This document shows positions 11,825 to 23,920 of a stretch of DNA of 64,000 bases, piece by piece. Origin of the DNA: Portulaca oleracea (lineage: Eukaryota; Streptophyta; Magnoliopsida; Caryophyllales; Portulacaceae); contig CM055872.1 in NCBI GenBank assembly GCA_029582165.1, positions 49,117,695 through 49,181,694 of the forward strand, in the 5' to 3' direction. Made by a program: the position numbers and the translations under genes. Position 1 is the first letter of the stretch. The number at the start of each line of letters is the position of its first letter. Under the pieces are notes generated by a model. It did not search any database. It saw nothing but the letters and a program-made list of their open reading frames with translations, and was not told the origin of the DNA.

Positions 11825-14800
11825 TCACGCACTGAATCCTCCAAGCAGAGAGCTCCATTGCCCAGATGGCACACTGGGGCATGCCTGAGCTGATGCTTCT
11901 GACATCTGCTCGACTGTGATCCCGGTATTGCATATGTTTGCAATCGATCTCATGTGTTTCATTCCATACTGTGATAAAGACCCACAGTGCTTCTCAAAAG
12001 CTCGTACCTGCATTTAAACCAGCCTTTTGGGTTATACTGTCCTGGTAAAACTAGCCTCTTTATGCTTGAGGTAAACAACCCAATTCCAACCAAGGCCTGA
12101 ATTCAGGTGAACACCAAATTGAACTGAGATTTAACTGCACCAAACTGAAATTTGATCAAATCTTGTTGATAGGTTTTTTAACTGTCATTAGACAGATCAC
12201 TAACATATCACATCACATATCAAATATGACTTGCCCTAAACTGAATCCAACCCTACTATTTCGTCTACCCTGCTGGACAGAATCTCACATTGCAGGAAAA
12301 GGAGGCTAACATCGAAAACTAACCCAACCTGATTTAATTCAGATAACACATTTGCCAATGCTAGATACCACAGATAGAGGGGAACTTACCAGTGATTTAA
12401 GGCATCCCCAATCATCTACGAGAGGCTGGCCAGCAGGTCGTATGGTTTGCAGCACCTTCAGGCCCTTTTCAATTCCAAACAAAAGCTTCCCAACAAGCTT
12501 CATGCTGTCATCTAAGTGAACTCTGTGTGACATCACCTCTAGAAACTGCTTTTGAGCCTCCATCTTCCTTGAAGAACCTTCAGGAGCTTTGTGAAACTGA
12601 ACATAATGAATGTTACCAAATTGATTTTGATAAAGACACAGATAGTATTACATTATTGCCACATACAAGGTTTCTCTCTTCTCTTTTATTTTTTTGGAAG
12701 GAGAGGAAAAGATAATTTGGGAGTATGCATAAGCTCTGATCATGACTGCCCTAAGATTGAAACTACATGGAAAGCTTGTCCCAGCATATTCTATTTGTTC
12801 TTTACATGGCAGTTGGCACTCCAGCACAACTGAATAAACTGATTGTCAAACTGCATTACTAGGAATACCTTGTCATCCTAATTCAGAATATTATCCTATA
12901 TGGATAGTCCAGGGCCTAACAAGGGGAGTCCAATGGTATATTACCCTATATACCCTAATTAAACAGATACATATATTTTAGGCATTCACTTAGAAGGGAA
13001 TGATTGGCTAGTGGCTATACTGCACAAAAGAAGAACCCTAATCCATGATCCTTCATATGAATAACATTCCCTCTGTAACCGCCTTCCCCCAACAGCAGAT
13101 AAGATAAAGAAGATGCCCAGGGGGCAGGGAGGGGGGGGGGGGGTTTAGCATATATTCAATAAGGTCGAATGACTTGAACAGCATCTATGCACAGGTCTAA
13201 AATTAAGGGTAGAAGAAGGAAACCTTATCCCAGAAATGGACAAGATCAGCATCCCGCTGATTGATAGCTCTAGATGATAACGGGCGCAAAGAGTTGTCAT
13301 CAACATATGTATAATTCTCGTTAGCAGGATTTGTACCCATGTATGAGTACAGCATGTTTCTCCCAAGATCTTTATCACCAAACTGCATGACATGCGAGCC
13401 GTAATAAGAGTCTGCATTGGCTGTCCTCCTCTTGACCTGCAACAACCACAAAGTACAATATTACGCTATGTATCACATGTGTGCTCTGGATTGCACCACC
13501 ACTTCCAAAACAATTCCCTTTGCCTCAACAATGTAATCTTAAGTTGCACTGAGATTAAAAGGTATTTAGTCTCCTCTTGCATACAATTGCTGATAGAATA
13601 ATATTTTTCAAAACCTAAAAAAGCTTCATATCAAGGGACAGCGAAAACCTTCCTCTACTTTTGGCAAGAATTCTACGATATAATATGCAAAGCTCCATAT
13701 ATTAAAATAACCTTTGCACAGCCATAACCCAGAGATTTCAAATACCAAAACAAATAAATCAGCTAATGCTTAGACAAGCTCTGCATATCATAGTATCTAT
13801 ATCTATATTAAAACCAAACCACCTAAGGGAAATCCATACATAAATGGTGAAACTTGGGAGGCTTGGTTGCTCCAAATCTAATTCCAAACCTAAATAATTA
13901 ATGTTAATTAAAAAATATTAACGGAAAATATTTTGCATCCACCGAGACTTGAACCTTTGTGGCAACTGGCCAGCATGGAAGATGAAGTGGTTGTCATTTG
14001 ACTACCACCTCTATGGTATCACTATTGTCACATAGAAAAAAAAATTTATCAACTTTCAAAGTAGAATTATTATGAGTTTTTTGTTGATAGAATATATTAT
14101 ATATGAGGGTTAATGATAGATAAATAAAAGATAAAACTTTATTGTATTTTTATTTAGCAAATATAGTTACGAACCTATTGCTTAATATATATAAACAAAA
14201 AATCATTTTTTTTTCTTTAATTAATGATCACCAAAAAGGAAATGCAAACTATATATATATATATTAATTAGTATGCGTTTTAAACCATATAATTCAAATC
14301 AGTATTAAGATATATTTGTATTACAAGCATATATGAATAATGATAGTACAACTTTTATCAATGATATTCATTACTAAATGCGGATTCATAGTTGTCATAA
14401 TTTAATCCTAAAAGCGATAGTAGGTAAATTAATAAAAACTATACCGTGCATTGCAAGGGTAATAAAAAGCTAGTTACAAAATGCAAAAGGTTACACAATC
14501 TACAATAATAAAAAGCATTTATGTTTTCCAACTAATGTAGGTACCAACAAGTTACGATTTTGGCTCTATTCTGACGAAGTTAATTTTGCTTAACTTATTC
14601 GAGCTAAAAAAAAACTATAAACAATTAAAAAGGATTCTCACCAGTTCGTACTGCTGCTTCAAAGTTTCTGTGTGCAAATTGTGTTTCTCACTGTAAAACA
14701 CAGTCAAACATCAGAGTTCAGATGTGAAGAAAATCTGCTAACTAATCTCTGGGATCACGTTAACAGGACTAGCAAGAAAGATAGAAACCCAAGGAAAGAG

Positions 14801-17800
14801 TTCCTCCCATTCAATTTGATAATCAGAAATCCACAAGTAATATGCAATCTTTAAGTTGCAAGAAATATTATCATTATCCTTTGCACCCAATTTTTTTTAT
14901 TAATTTGATCTCTTCAAACTTCTTTTTAAAAGAATAAGTTCATTTCAGAATACATTCAGAAAAGTAAGTTCAGAATAACTTATGAAAAAAGCTCACTAAA
15001 AGTTTAGAACAATGTCAAAAAATAAGTTCAAAATGAGTTCAGAAAAAATAAATTCAGAGTAATTTCAGTTCAGAATAATTTCAATAAAAATAAGCTGAAG
15101 AAAACAAGCCCTTAAGGAATGCCTACTGAGCACACAGAACCGCAGATTGCTTGGGACACACTAATAACTCTTGCAAACTATTCCACTTTCCATTCATGTG
15201 TTCATATGTAGGGAAAGGTACTCCATTTTTTTAAACCCCCCCCCCCCCCCCCCCTTTCTCATTTTTCCAAAAGAAAACAAAAAAAGAAACAGAAAAGAAT
15301 AGAATTCCAGCTTCAGTACCACCTACCAAGTCAGATACAAGAAAGTGTATAAAGCCAATTCAAATGAATAAGAAATACTAAGTAATCCCTACTTCCTTTG
15401 CTGAAACAGAATTTGAAGTCAACACTAAAATAGAATTCTGGAGCTACATGCAGGACAATACTTTCTTAGCCACAAAAGATATCAAACAGTAGAATACCAT
15501 TTCTCAGTATGCAAGGGAACTAGCACCATTCACGAGTTGAGGTGATACATTGTATGGATTCCATTTTGGCAGTACTACAAGGGTAATTCCCACCAAACGT
15601 ATGCTCAGACAAGAACAAACCAAGGAAAATGCATTCAAAATGAATTTATGGCACACTCATACCTGTCTTCCATCCAAGCAACACTATACAAGTCACCCAG
15701 ACAGGTTTGATATTCTGGGGGAGGACTAGGATACTCCCCAGGACAATATGTTCCCCAGCTGCTCTCTACAGCATTGGCAGCAGTGGTAGCATAGATATTT
15801 AGGCCTTCAGGAAGAAGACCCTCAAAGATGCTTCCAGACTCGCAGGCTTCAAGATAAAATACCTAGCAATAAAGTGTTGTACAACCTGTCATCTTCTGAA
15901 TTCCATGACAAAAAGGCACAGCAAACATGCTGAAATCAGGCATCAGATCCTCTTGCAACAGATACCAGATGCCAATCCACACACTGAGTCACTGACGAAA
16001 GGGGGTAAGATACAGGGAAGGAGATTCTCACCATGCTCTTATATGTTCCTGCAGCATGCTTTTTCTTTAATGTCCCCACAAGATCGTTAGCATAAAGGTA
16101 GGGACTAGTAGGCATGCCTGAAGATAACACAATGAGTTAAAAAGGCTCCTCATGACACAACAGTTTAGAGTTTGATGGATCACATATTCACATCGAAGAG
16201 AAATCCACATCTTGGGACTAATGAGATGTTGAAGTAAGCTTGAACATCATAACCATGCATAAGCTACTCAGGTGATAGAACATAGCGCTAAGCTATAAAT
16301 CATCATAACATTCATAGAATTCGTCATTCTGGTTTGGTTGAAGGGTAAACAAGTAACAGATAGAGACTTCAAACAGACACAGAACCCTTCCAAGAATAAA
16401 AGTAATAAAGTTTAAGTTGTAAGGTAGTAGCGATGCAGAGATCTAGATAAGTTTCCAAATTTCTGTACATAACACTATGACAACTGCGCTCAACTGCTGA
16501 AGTATTCAGAAAAGGCATCCCACAATGCATCTGAGACTGCAAGTTGTCTCCACAGTGACATCCAGCAACCAATACATCTTTTGGAATCAAGCACGTCCTC
16601 ACAACTCGATGAACATAACATGCAACGAATACAATGCTCACCCCAAGGGAGAACATAGATATAACAACAATACAAGTTGTCATATTTTGAAATACTAACC
16701 AAGCACACCAGGGCCACCATGGTCTGAGTAAAAGATGAAAATATGATCATTAGGGCCACTACCAACCACCTTTCCACTGCCACCAGTAAGAGCACTTTTG
16801 TTTCCAAGTATGACAGCCAAGAAGTTGTTAACATTCACATCTTTTCCAGTGTAATCCTATAAAAACACACCAACCAAATGTGATGAACTGAAACCATATA
16901 AAACGAGTATCATCCATAAACACTATAAAAGATAGAACTTTGTGACAAACCTTGGGAACTCCAGCATAAACATCATCCCCATGTGGACTATTTATGATGA
17001 TTCCCTTTCTAGGGTTCTCGTCATTGTAAGCAATGTCATCATACATGAAAACTATAATATTTTCATCCTTCAAACCACCTTTCTTCAACACTTGATAAGC
17101 ATGACAAACATCAGCCTGGAAACCATCATCAAAATGGAAACCAAGACATAAAACGTAAGAACACTTCTAGAGTGCTTTTAACCATTGAAAATGACCATGC
17201 ATCTCAGGTAATGGTAGCTTCCACGACCGACTATAACCTTTAAACATTTGATCTCTGCCCCTAAGTCATGCTCACACATCTTCAACCTTGTAACAGCTCC
17301 CATTTATAGCCCTCATGCACACAAATGCCTAAGTTCATGACTTCACTACAATGAGAAAGACTCGTATCTAATTGATGCCTCTATTTTCCAAACAAAGTGA
17401 ATGATGCAGAAAACATTATGTCAAATTTGGTCCTGCTAGTTCCTAATCATCAGCATATAAGATTGTTTCACATCAGTCATATAATATGCAAACAACAATA
17501 GTAAAGTACTTAAACACTAGAGAATATTAGACCCAAGCCAAAATACCAAATTCAACTCCAGAAAAAAAAATACCTCAAACTATTATTCATGAAAAAAAGG
17601 GAAATTGGATTTAAATAATCTGAACTTTGGGCCATAGTAGAGTTAATAATCTGAACTTTTGATTTGGTTCTGAATAATCTGAACTTGGGCCCCTTGGATT
17701 CTAGTAGCATGCCACCGAGTTAAGTTCAACTTAACTCGGTGGCGGGATGACGTGGCAGCGGTGGTATGTGCCTGAGCATTTCAGGTATGCCATGCCACCA

Positions 17801-18693
17801 CCGCCTCGTCATCCCGCCACCGAGTTGCTCAACTTAACTCGGTGGCGTACTACTAGAATCCAAGGGGCCCAAAGTTCAGATTATTCGAAACCAAATCTAA
17901 AGTTCTGATTATTAACTCTACTATGGCCCAAAGTTCAGATTATTTAAATCCAATTTCCCAAAAAAAATAACCTCAGATTCAGATGTTACCTTAGCATTGG
18001 ACTGATACATTTTGACAATTCAACTACAAATGCTATCAAGTACAATGACATGCTTGTTGGAATTAACTGAGCTGGGACCAACGACGACATGGAAGCGAAT
18101 TCTCATTACAACTTGCAACAATCCAAAATATAAACATAAAATGTATGAATCCTTCATGTCCACGTCAACAATTATAGCGGTAACAAAAGCTTGACAAAAA
18201 ATAGAAGACAAGAACCATCTCAACTGATCAGCTAATTGCGATCTTTAGATTTGTATAAACAACCAAAATCAAAAAAATTAAGCCAGACTGAAACTGATAC
18301 CATGGAACAGCTTTGAAATGGAGGGAGTAACCACAATTTCAGCCATAAATATTACTCAAAAACGAGATAACCAAATGGACAAACTCCACAATAATATAGC
18401 AAATATACAGAAAACCCAAAAGCTAAATTCAACTTAAACACAAAAGAAACTGAAAAAGAAAACAACAAAATCACCTGGTGTCTGTAATTCCAGTACCCAT
18501 TAGACCCAGCAATGAGAACGGCCCATCTCTTTCCGTCGGAGTTTTGGTCAACGGCGAGCGGAAAAGCACGATCAAGCAATGAGGGACGATCTGACGGTAA
18601 TCTGATGACGTCGTCGTAAACATCACGACCGGCGGAGAGCGATCGAAGCAGTAACGAAAGAAATAGAGACACGCCGGCTGCGAAGCGGATCAT
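11825..18693 (-). CDS. Vacuolar processing enzyme (legumain, asparaginyl endopeptidase), complete, nine exons
   Basis: A C13 cysteine protease that cleaves after Asn/Asp in vacuoles, matures storage and vacuolar proteins, and acts in plant cell death. Exons in gene order are 18693-18475, 17115-16951, 16856-16700, 16117-16032, 15862-15663, 14690-14642, 13436-13224, 12596-12390 and 12007-11825. All junctions are GT-AG and phases match, giving 492 residues, the usual length. The start is the ATG at 18691-18693; the in-frame codon two before it is GTG. The N-terminus [20 protein letters not shown] is a signal peptide. The propeptide is followed by [20 protein letters not shown]. Catalytic His174 lies in YSDHGGPG (exon 3) and Cys216 in EACESGS (exon 5). 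The C-terminal inhibitory prodomain ends [10 protein letters not shown]. The RGD found in many plant legumains reads HGD here. I cannot assign a seed or vegetative class with certainty. Confidence 0.96.
13796..14473 (+). mobile_element. Non-autonomous Helitron in legumain intron 6
   Basis: It starts TCTATATCTATATTAAAA directly after an A and ends with a short hairpin-forming segment CCGTGCATTGCAAGGG (about 14445-14459), then CTAG followed by T. This fits the Helitron rules of a 5' TC, a 3' hairpin then CTRR, insertion between A and T, and no target duplication or inverted repeats. The 678-bp interior is AT-rich and codes for nothing, so it depends on a helicase supplied elsewhere. The start could instead be the second TC at 13802. 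Confidence 0.75.
14930..15110. repeat. Degenerate TTCAGAATAAGTTCAG-like repeat in legumain intron 5
   Basis: AGTTCAGAATAACTT-like units recur at irregular spacing (AAGTTCA at about 14936, 14966 and 15026, CAGTTCAGAATAATT at about 15067). This is a decayed short repeat or a MITE interior; no ends were found. Confidence 0.4.
15236..15254. repeat. Poly-C run in legumain intron 5
   Basis: An uninterrupted run of about 19 C. Similar G runs occur at 11515-11530, 13132-13143 and 37895-37907. The exact lengths of such runs are commonly unreliable in assemblies. Confidence 0.8.
17599..17959. mobile_element. Large fold-back (inverted-repeat) MITE in legumain intron 1
   Basis: The 361-bp unit is an inverted repeat nearly from end to end. 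It begins GGGAAATTGGATTTAAATAA and ends with the reverse complement of that text. Each arm repeats the word AATAATCTGAACTT with small changes, at about 17614, 17647 and 17674 on the left. Inside the left arm CCACCGAGTTAAGTT pairs with AACTTAACTCGGTGG (17712-17742), so there is a hairpin within the hairpin. The centre is near 17779. No coding capacity. Confidence 0.85.
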
Positions 18694-19768
18694 CGTCACC
18701 GGCGACTGGTAGGTAAGGTGATGCAGCAGAGAGACAAATTTTGGGAAATGCGTAAGGATTGAATATGATGAATATTTTTAATTGAATTAAAATTTGGTGG
18801 GATTTCGTAATTCAATTAAAATTTTAAATTTGGTGGGAATGCGTACTGGATAAGTGAGAGAGTTAAATGGTGTCCGTGCCACATAAGTCTCATTTTTTTG
18901 TTAATTTTGTCACTCAACTTTAAAAATTGTTAAGTATGACACCTATCTTTTTAAAGTTATCAAATATGCCACAATAAGTTAATATAACCTGTTATAGCAT
19001 GTAACTTTTAAATTTCTCTTTTTTTAGGTAATCTTTACTATAGTTTTTAAAAAGAAAAAGAAAAAAGAAAATTAAAATCAAAAGGCACCTTTTCATTTCC
19101 TTTCCAGCTTCCCTCCATCTGCATCTTCTTCCTTCCATGCTCTGCTGCAAACGTTCAAGAACCCTAGTCCTGAGTGGGAACATTCAACGGTGAGAACACC
19201 CCTCATTTTAGCGGAATTTCGGACGACTGTCATCCCTATCGACAAATTTGTGTATTCTTCATCTTTTGAGGTAAGTTCAATGCTATTTTTTGGGTTTTGG
19301 GTTTTGGGTTTCTAAGTGTGAAATTTCAAAATTGATGCAACTGTGGGTGCAATTTTGTAACTTTAATGTTTCCATGTGATTTAAGAGCTTATCTGAACAA
19401 GTTAGCCATGAAATGTTTTGTGATTTTGAAGAAGAATTGAGTGTTTGGTCTTGGTGTCTTACACTTAAGGGTAGGGATTTATGCCTCTGTTTTTTTTTTT
19501 GTTTTGGTTAAAAGGATGAGAAGTTTTTGAAAGATGCATATATTAGTATGTACTACTTTGGTGTACTGACACAAATCTTAATACAGTGTTGTATGTTGCT
19601 TTGCATCAATATTTTCTGAAATGCAAAAATTTTTTAATGCAGCATGGCATTGCTTGTTGATGACGATAAATATTTTTAATATAAAAGAGTTGCATTTCGT
19701 AGGTGAGAACAAGCAAGGGAAAAGTTTTTTTACTCGAATCCAATATAGGACGTAACACCGGACGTATT
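18694..19768 (-). promoter_or_regulatory. Upstream region of the legumain gene
   Basis: This 1.07 kb lies directly upstream of the legumain start codon and would contain its promoter and 5' leader. It is AT-rich. I see no confident TATA box or known element, and the boundary with the retroelement starting at 19769 is abrupt. Confidence 0.45.
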
Positions 19769-22294
19769 CACACATAGTTTCTCAACCATGTAGGTAGAGG
19801 CCAAGTTGGTGCAACTCCCACGTCGATGATGACCTTACAAGCCTTCTCGCTGATGGTGAATCGAGTTTGGAAGATGTTCTCCCGTTGAGAGTTATCCCGG
19901 GATTCCTTGGTCATGATAAAGGATCACCTAGGAATTGAACTCTCCTCTTCTTGCGTGCGAACCTCAACACTAGTCTTTGGAGCCTCCGCGGTGTCGCTAC
20001 CTCACTTGCTTTGGAACTTTCAACCATCTTCGTGGGGCATTGGGCTTGATAGTGACCATAAACCCGACATGTGAAGCATTTTCTACCCTTGAGTTTCCGA
20101 AGATATTCCACACTTTCCTCTGAGCTCGGGAAGATGGTTTGGGTAGCTTGGAAGTTTGATCTCCCTTGGATGAAGTCGTTCTCCAAGAGTGAGTTATTCC
20201 CTTCCTAGGAGGCCATGAAGTAACCTTCTCCTCCATTCTCCTACCTCGAGAACCACCATGTTGATAATCTTCAAGATACCTCGAATAGCCACTATGGTGA
20301 GTTCTAGGAGACCGAGTTGAAATACCACGATCCCTTTTCGAGGACTCTAGTTGCGTAGGGGTTGTAGCGCGGAGTATGTCACCAATTCGTCGTTGCACTT
20401 CTCGAATCTTCTCTTCGATACCTTGAAGAGTTCCTCGAAGGTTGGTTCGGGTTTGGGTTTAGGGAAAAAAGGGACATCATGTTTGCCCGAAGCATAGGAC
20501 ATGGAGGTCATTTGTGGAGCTTGGTGTTCTTGTAGGGTGTATAATTTGAGCGGATGGAGGTTTGGGTTCTTTGTAGCTAGGAAATTTTGAATGGGTTTTG
20601 CGAGGCTAATTTTGTTGGGGGGAAATGGGGTAAAACCGGCAAGGGGAATGCACCAAGAAGAACAAACTCGGATGGGCACACAGCCACCACCAACAATATT
20701 CACCAACAACCACCAACTCAACAAAAACCAACAAATAAATTTCAACACAACCCAATACTACGTCCGACCATTCAATCAACAATCAAGAACAACAATAACA
20801 CCCAACAATACTGTATGAAGTGACAGATTGTGTTTGGGGAAAATTTGTGGAGTTTGGGGGTTTTCTTGTAGTTGGCTAGTGTTTGGCTTGGGTTTTTTTG
20901 TGATTAACAACCATTAACATTTCATCGAACACCTTCCGTGCACCATTTTCTAACTTTCACCACAAAGCTCCAATACACATGAAAATCAGTAAACACAAAC
21001 ACAATACGAATACTCCAACACACTTGGAGGGCACAGGGAATGGGGAACCCCAATATTGCAATCAATCCCACAAAACTAACAACACCAAAAATCACCACCA
21101 AACAACAACAGAACATTTTCGGGCGCAAACAAGAAATCTCCAACAAAACTATGAGTTTTATGCCTAGCTCCGATACCAAATGGAGAGGATGAGGGACCTA
21201 GGGTCTATGCAAAATCATGTGGATGATGGAAATCCATCCATAGAACTCATAAATACTACAAACTAATTTTGTAGGGTTTTGGTGTTTATGAAGATAAACA
21301 TGAAATTAAAGGATATGGACGATTGTAAAGAGTAAACACTCACCCAATTGAACTAAGATGTTCAATCACTTGCACAAGGACCTTCTACAAGCAAAGAGTC
21401 TTGAAACACCCAAGAAATCTCACAAAGAGTGAAGGAAAAACTCTCACTCACAAAGAAGAGAAATCACCAAGCAATTTCGACCCAAAGGATTAGCTTTCAT
21501 TGATTAGGGTTTGAAAACCAACAATTACAAACTCTCCAATTGAGACGATTTTTGAGTCTAAAGCTCTAAAACTTCTATTTCTAGTTTATGTGTCCTCCCT
21601 ACAAAATGAGGTTTACAAGTATATATAAGGGAATAGGGAAAAACATAACCAAAAGAGAGAGAGAAAGACCGAAAAACGATTTGTCGTTAAATGGCATGAT
21701 CGTGCCTTATTGGCTGCACGATCGTGCTATTCAAAACATCCCAAGAAGGGCCTGTTCACAAATGGCACGATCATGCTATCATACGGCACGATCGTGCAGT
21801 GCCTGCTGGATGTATGGCACGATCGTGTTGTTGGCAGCTTCTTCCTGCTGACTTCAAATGTGCATAACTTCTTCATTCGGACTCCTTTTAGGCCCATAAT
21901 ATATCGATGGAAAGCTCTCGATGTCTAATTTAAGCTCCCAAAATTTGAAGTCCATCGGAGTTGTATTGGAGGAGTTATAATTGAAAGAGTGAAGGCATAT
22001 CCATTCCAAGCCCTAAGGTTGATTCCGCCTCGTTATTCATGTCGGTGGTCCGGAGGCTCTTAGAAGGCTCGAGAATGGTCTGATAAAGACCATAGATGTC
22101 ATCCTATAGCTCGGGGTCTTCGTAGAATGAAACACTGCTCCCCTTGATGGCCATATTGACCCTCCAAGGAACCATATCCACCATGAAATGGACACTGAAA
22201 CCGGGTTTGATTCAAGGAGAGGAGATGAGAGGGCGGCTCGAAGTGAGCCAGTGACCATAGACGAACCAAAAGTGAACCAATCCCACATGGTTCA
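19769..22294 (-). mobile_element. Truncated gypsy-type LTR retrotransposon, reverse strand
   Basis: This is the sister of the element at 3135-7584. Reading the reverse strand, the 5' LTR runs 22294-21181 (start TGAACCATGTGGG, end CA), followed by a primer-binding site TGGTATCGGAGC at 21178-21167, gag with a CCHC knuckle, and then a protease that stops abruptly near 19769. No 3' LTR is present, so the element is truncated. LTR length (1114 bp) agrees with the 1128 and 1152 bp of the sister. Its LTR carries perfect GCACGATCGTGC palindromes at 21693-21830. Confidence 0.85.
19911..20760 (-). pseudogene. gag with CCHC zinc knuckle and start of protease (retroelement)
   Basis: Overlapping frames on the reverse strand read a gag matrix/capsid fragment (FEELFKVSKRRFEKCNDELV near 20380-20440) and then CFTCRVYGHYQAQC (about 20040-20080), a perfect C-X2-C-X4-H-X4-C nucleocapsid knuckle. 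The frame changes between the pieces, so the gene is broken. Confidence 0.75.
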
Positions 22295-22370
22295 GCTTGT
22301 TCACTAGCTAATTCAAGTTTGTTCGCCAATAAATGCACTTGTTCATTGGCTAATTTAGAATTGTTCATAG

Positions 22371-22372
<2 letters not shown>

Positions 22373-22446
<74 letters not shown>
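22373..22446. repeat. (AT)n microsatellite
   Basis: About 37 uninterrupted TA units. It abuts the left side of a Helitron-like tail and may have grown from the TA-rich 5' end of that element. Confidence 0.95.
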
Positions 22447-22448
<2 letters not shown>

Positions 22449-22884
22449 AGAATGGATCCAGTAGGAAGAGAGTTTAGGTAGGAAGGTGAGATGAGTAAAT
22501 CTTGGCCATTGATTTTACATCTGGCAATATGTGGTCATGGATATTATAGAATGTGGTCATGAATTTCATGACCACACTCTTTATATCCATGACCACACAT
22601 CTTCAGATGAGAGTATTTTGGGAAATATGTGGATTCTAATGAGGGTATTTTGGGAAATTTATAACTGATTCTATTTAATTTTTTTAAAAATCATGTAATA
22701 TTAATGTATGTGCATTAATGTGTGTATGTTTGCATTGATAACTCTTTATTTTCCTTTTTTCATATGCACTATTCCTTTTTTTTGATGTTTTTTCTTTAAT
22801 TTTTAAAAATATAATCGCAGTAATATTTTCAACAATACGTATGGTTTACTTACATTTCGTGCGTTGCACGGGTCTAAGTACTAG
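22447..22884 (+). mobile_element. Helitron-like fragment with typical 3' end
   Basis: The right end reads CGTGCGTTGCACG (hairpin GTGC...GCAC, about 22859-22871), then GGTCTAAGTA and CTAG followed by T at 22885, the usual plant Helitron 3' terminus. The expected 5' TCTATATATA start has merged with the preceding (AT)n. An internal palindrome ATGTGGTCATG...CATGACCACA lies at about 22529-22588. Confidence 0.6.
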
Positions 22885-23751
22885 TTATAATAATAAAAGT
22901 GAACAATTATAATAGTAACAGTGAATTACGTGCGTGAAAAATCGCAATATTTGCTCTAGCACATATTATGGGTGCACCTGATTAAAAACATGTTAGTACA
23001 AAGGAGAAAGAAAAACAGAAGCATAATTTAACATCCCAATGCCCTCCTATTGGCTTGTTTCGCCATTACATGAGCATTGTGGATCACATCGCGATGAACT
23101 TTGATAATCAAACCTACGTTGAGCCTGTCTATTCTTCGCCTACAACTATTTAGGCACGTTTTAAGGCTTAAATTGCACTTCCAACCTGGAAGTTTTCACT
23201 CGATCCTGAGATCTTTTTATGAATTTTAATGCTTTTTTAGTTGTTTTGATTAGGTACTTGATGATTAAGAAATAAATCAAGGCAAAAATGGAGTCTCGAG
23301 AAGATTTTCGAGCCAACTCGGGCCGAAAACAGAAGTGAAGATGGGTCAAGATGGCAAATTCATGAGGAAAAAGGTCAATCAGGGTCATCGCACCCTACAA
23401 GGCTTGTAACGAGCGCGACCAGCCTAGCTTCCCAAGCCCAGAACTATCGCCCTTGCCACGCTAGTGTAGCGCCCGCTACACAAGAGAAAGAAGAAAGTGA
23501 AAATCTGACTGAAGGTTGTGCCACCCACGACAATAAGGGTTGCACCCGGAACGCAGTCACGTAGAAAAGTGAAAATCTGACTTGAAACGCCCGCGACCCC
23601 GCACTAAACTGAAATCGCCATCTTTGCTCCCTGGGCAGGTCGCGCTCGCGACCTTTACCGCCGCACCCGCGACCTTTGTTGTTGCACCCACGACAACACT
23701 GTTTTAAGTGTCTTTGGCCCAAAACGCCTGTGTTTTGCTTGATTTCGTACC

Positions 23752-23765
23752 CTTGTATAAATAGC
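23752..23765 (+). promoter_or_regulatory. Probable LTR TATA box
   Basis: TTGTATAAATAGCT inside the Athila-like 5' LTR is a good plant TATA box. The related LTR at 56892-58170 lacks this segment, having an internal deletion of several hundred bases around the equivalent position (about 57520). Confidence 0.55.
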
Positions 23766-23920
23766 TTAATGAGACTTTTTCACAAAGCATTTATATGTTT
23801 TAGTGAACTTTTAGGAGATTTTGCAGAAGGTTATCCTCGGTTTTAGTGCTAGGCTCATTGTATTGGATTACTTTGGCTATTTTTGGAAGATTTTGATGAT
23901 TCGATTGAAGAATTGAAGAT

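Noticed and set aside
15236..15254. Long C and G homopolymers as possible functional elements
   Set aside because: They are intronic or intergenic and isolated, and their lengths are prone to sequencing error.
18310..18330. GGAGGGAGTA word in legumain intron 1 as a Stowaway MITE end
   Set aside because: No matching inverted end or characteristic body was found nearby, so it is too short to support.
18697..18699. Earlier legumain start two codons upstream of the chosen ATG
   Set aside because: The codon is GTG. The ATG at 18691-18693 gives a normal signal peptide.
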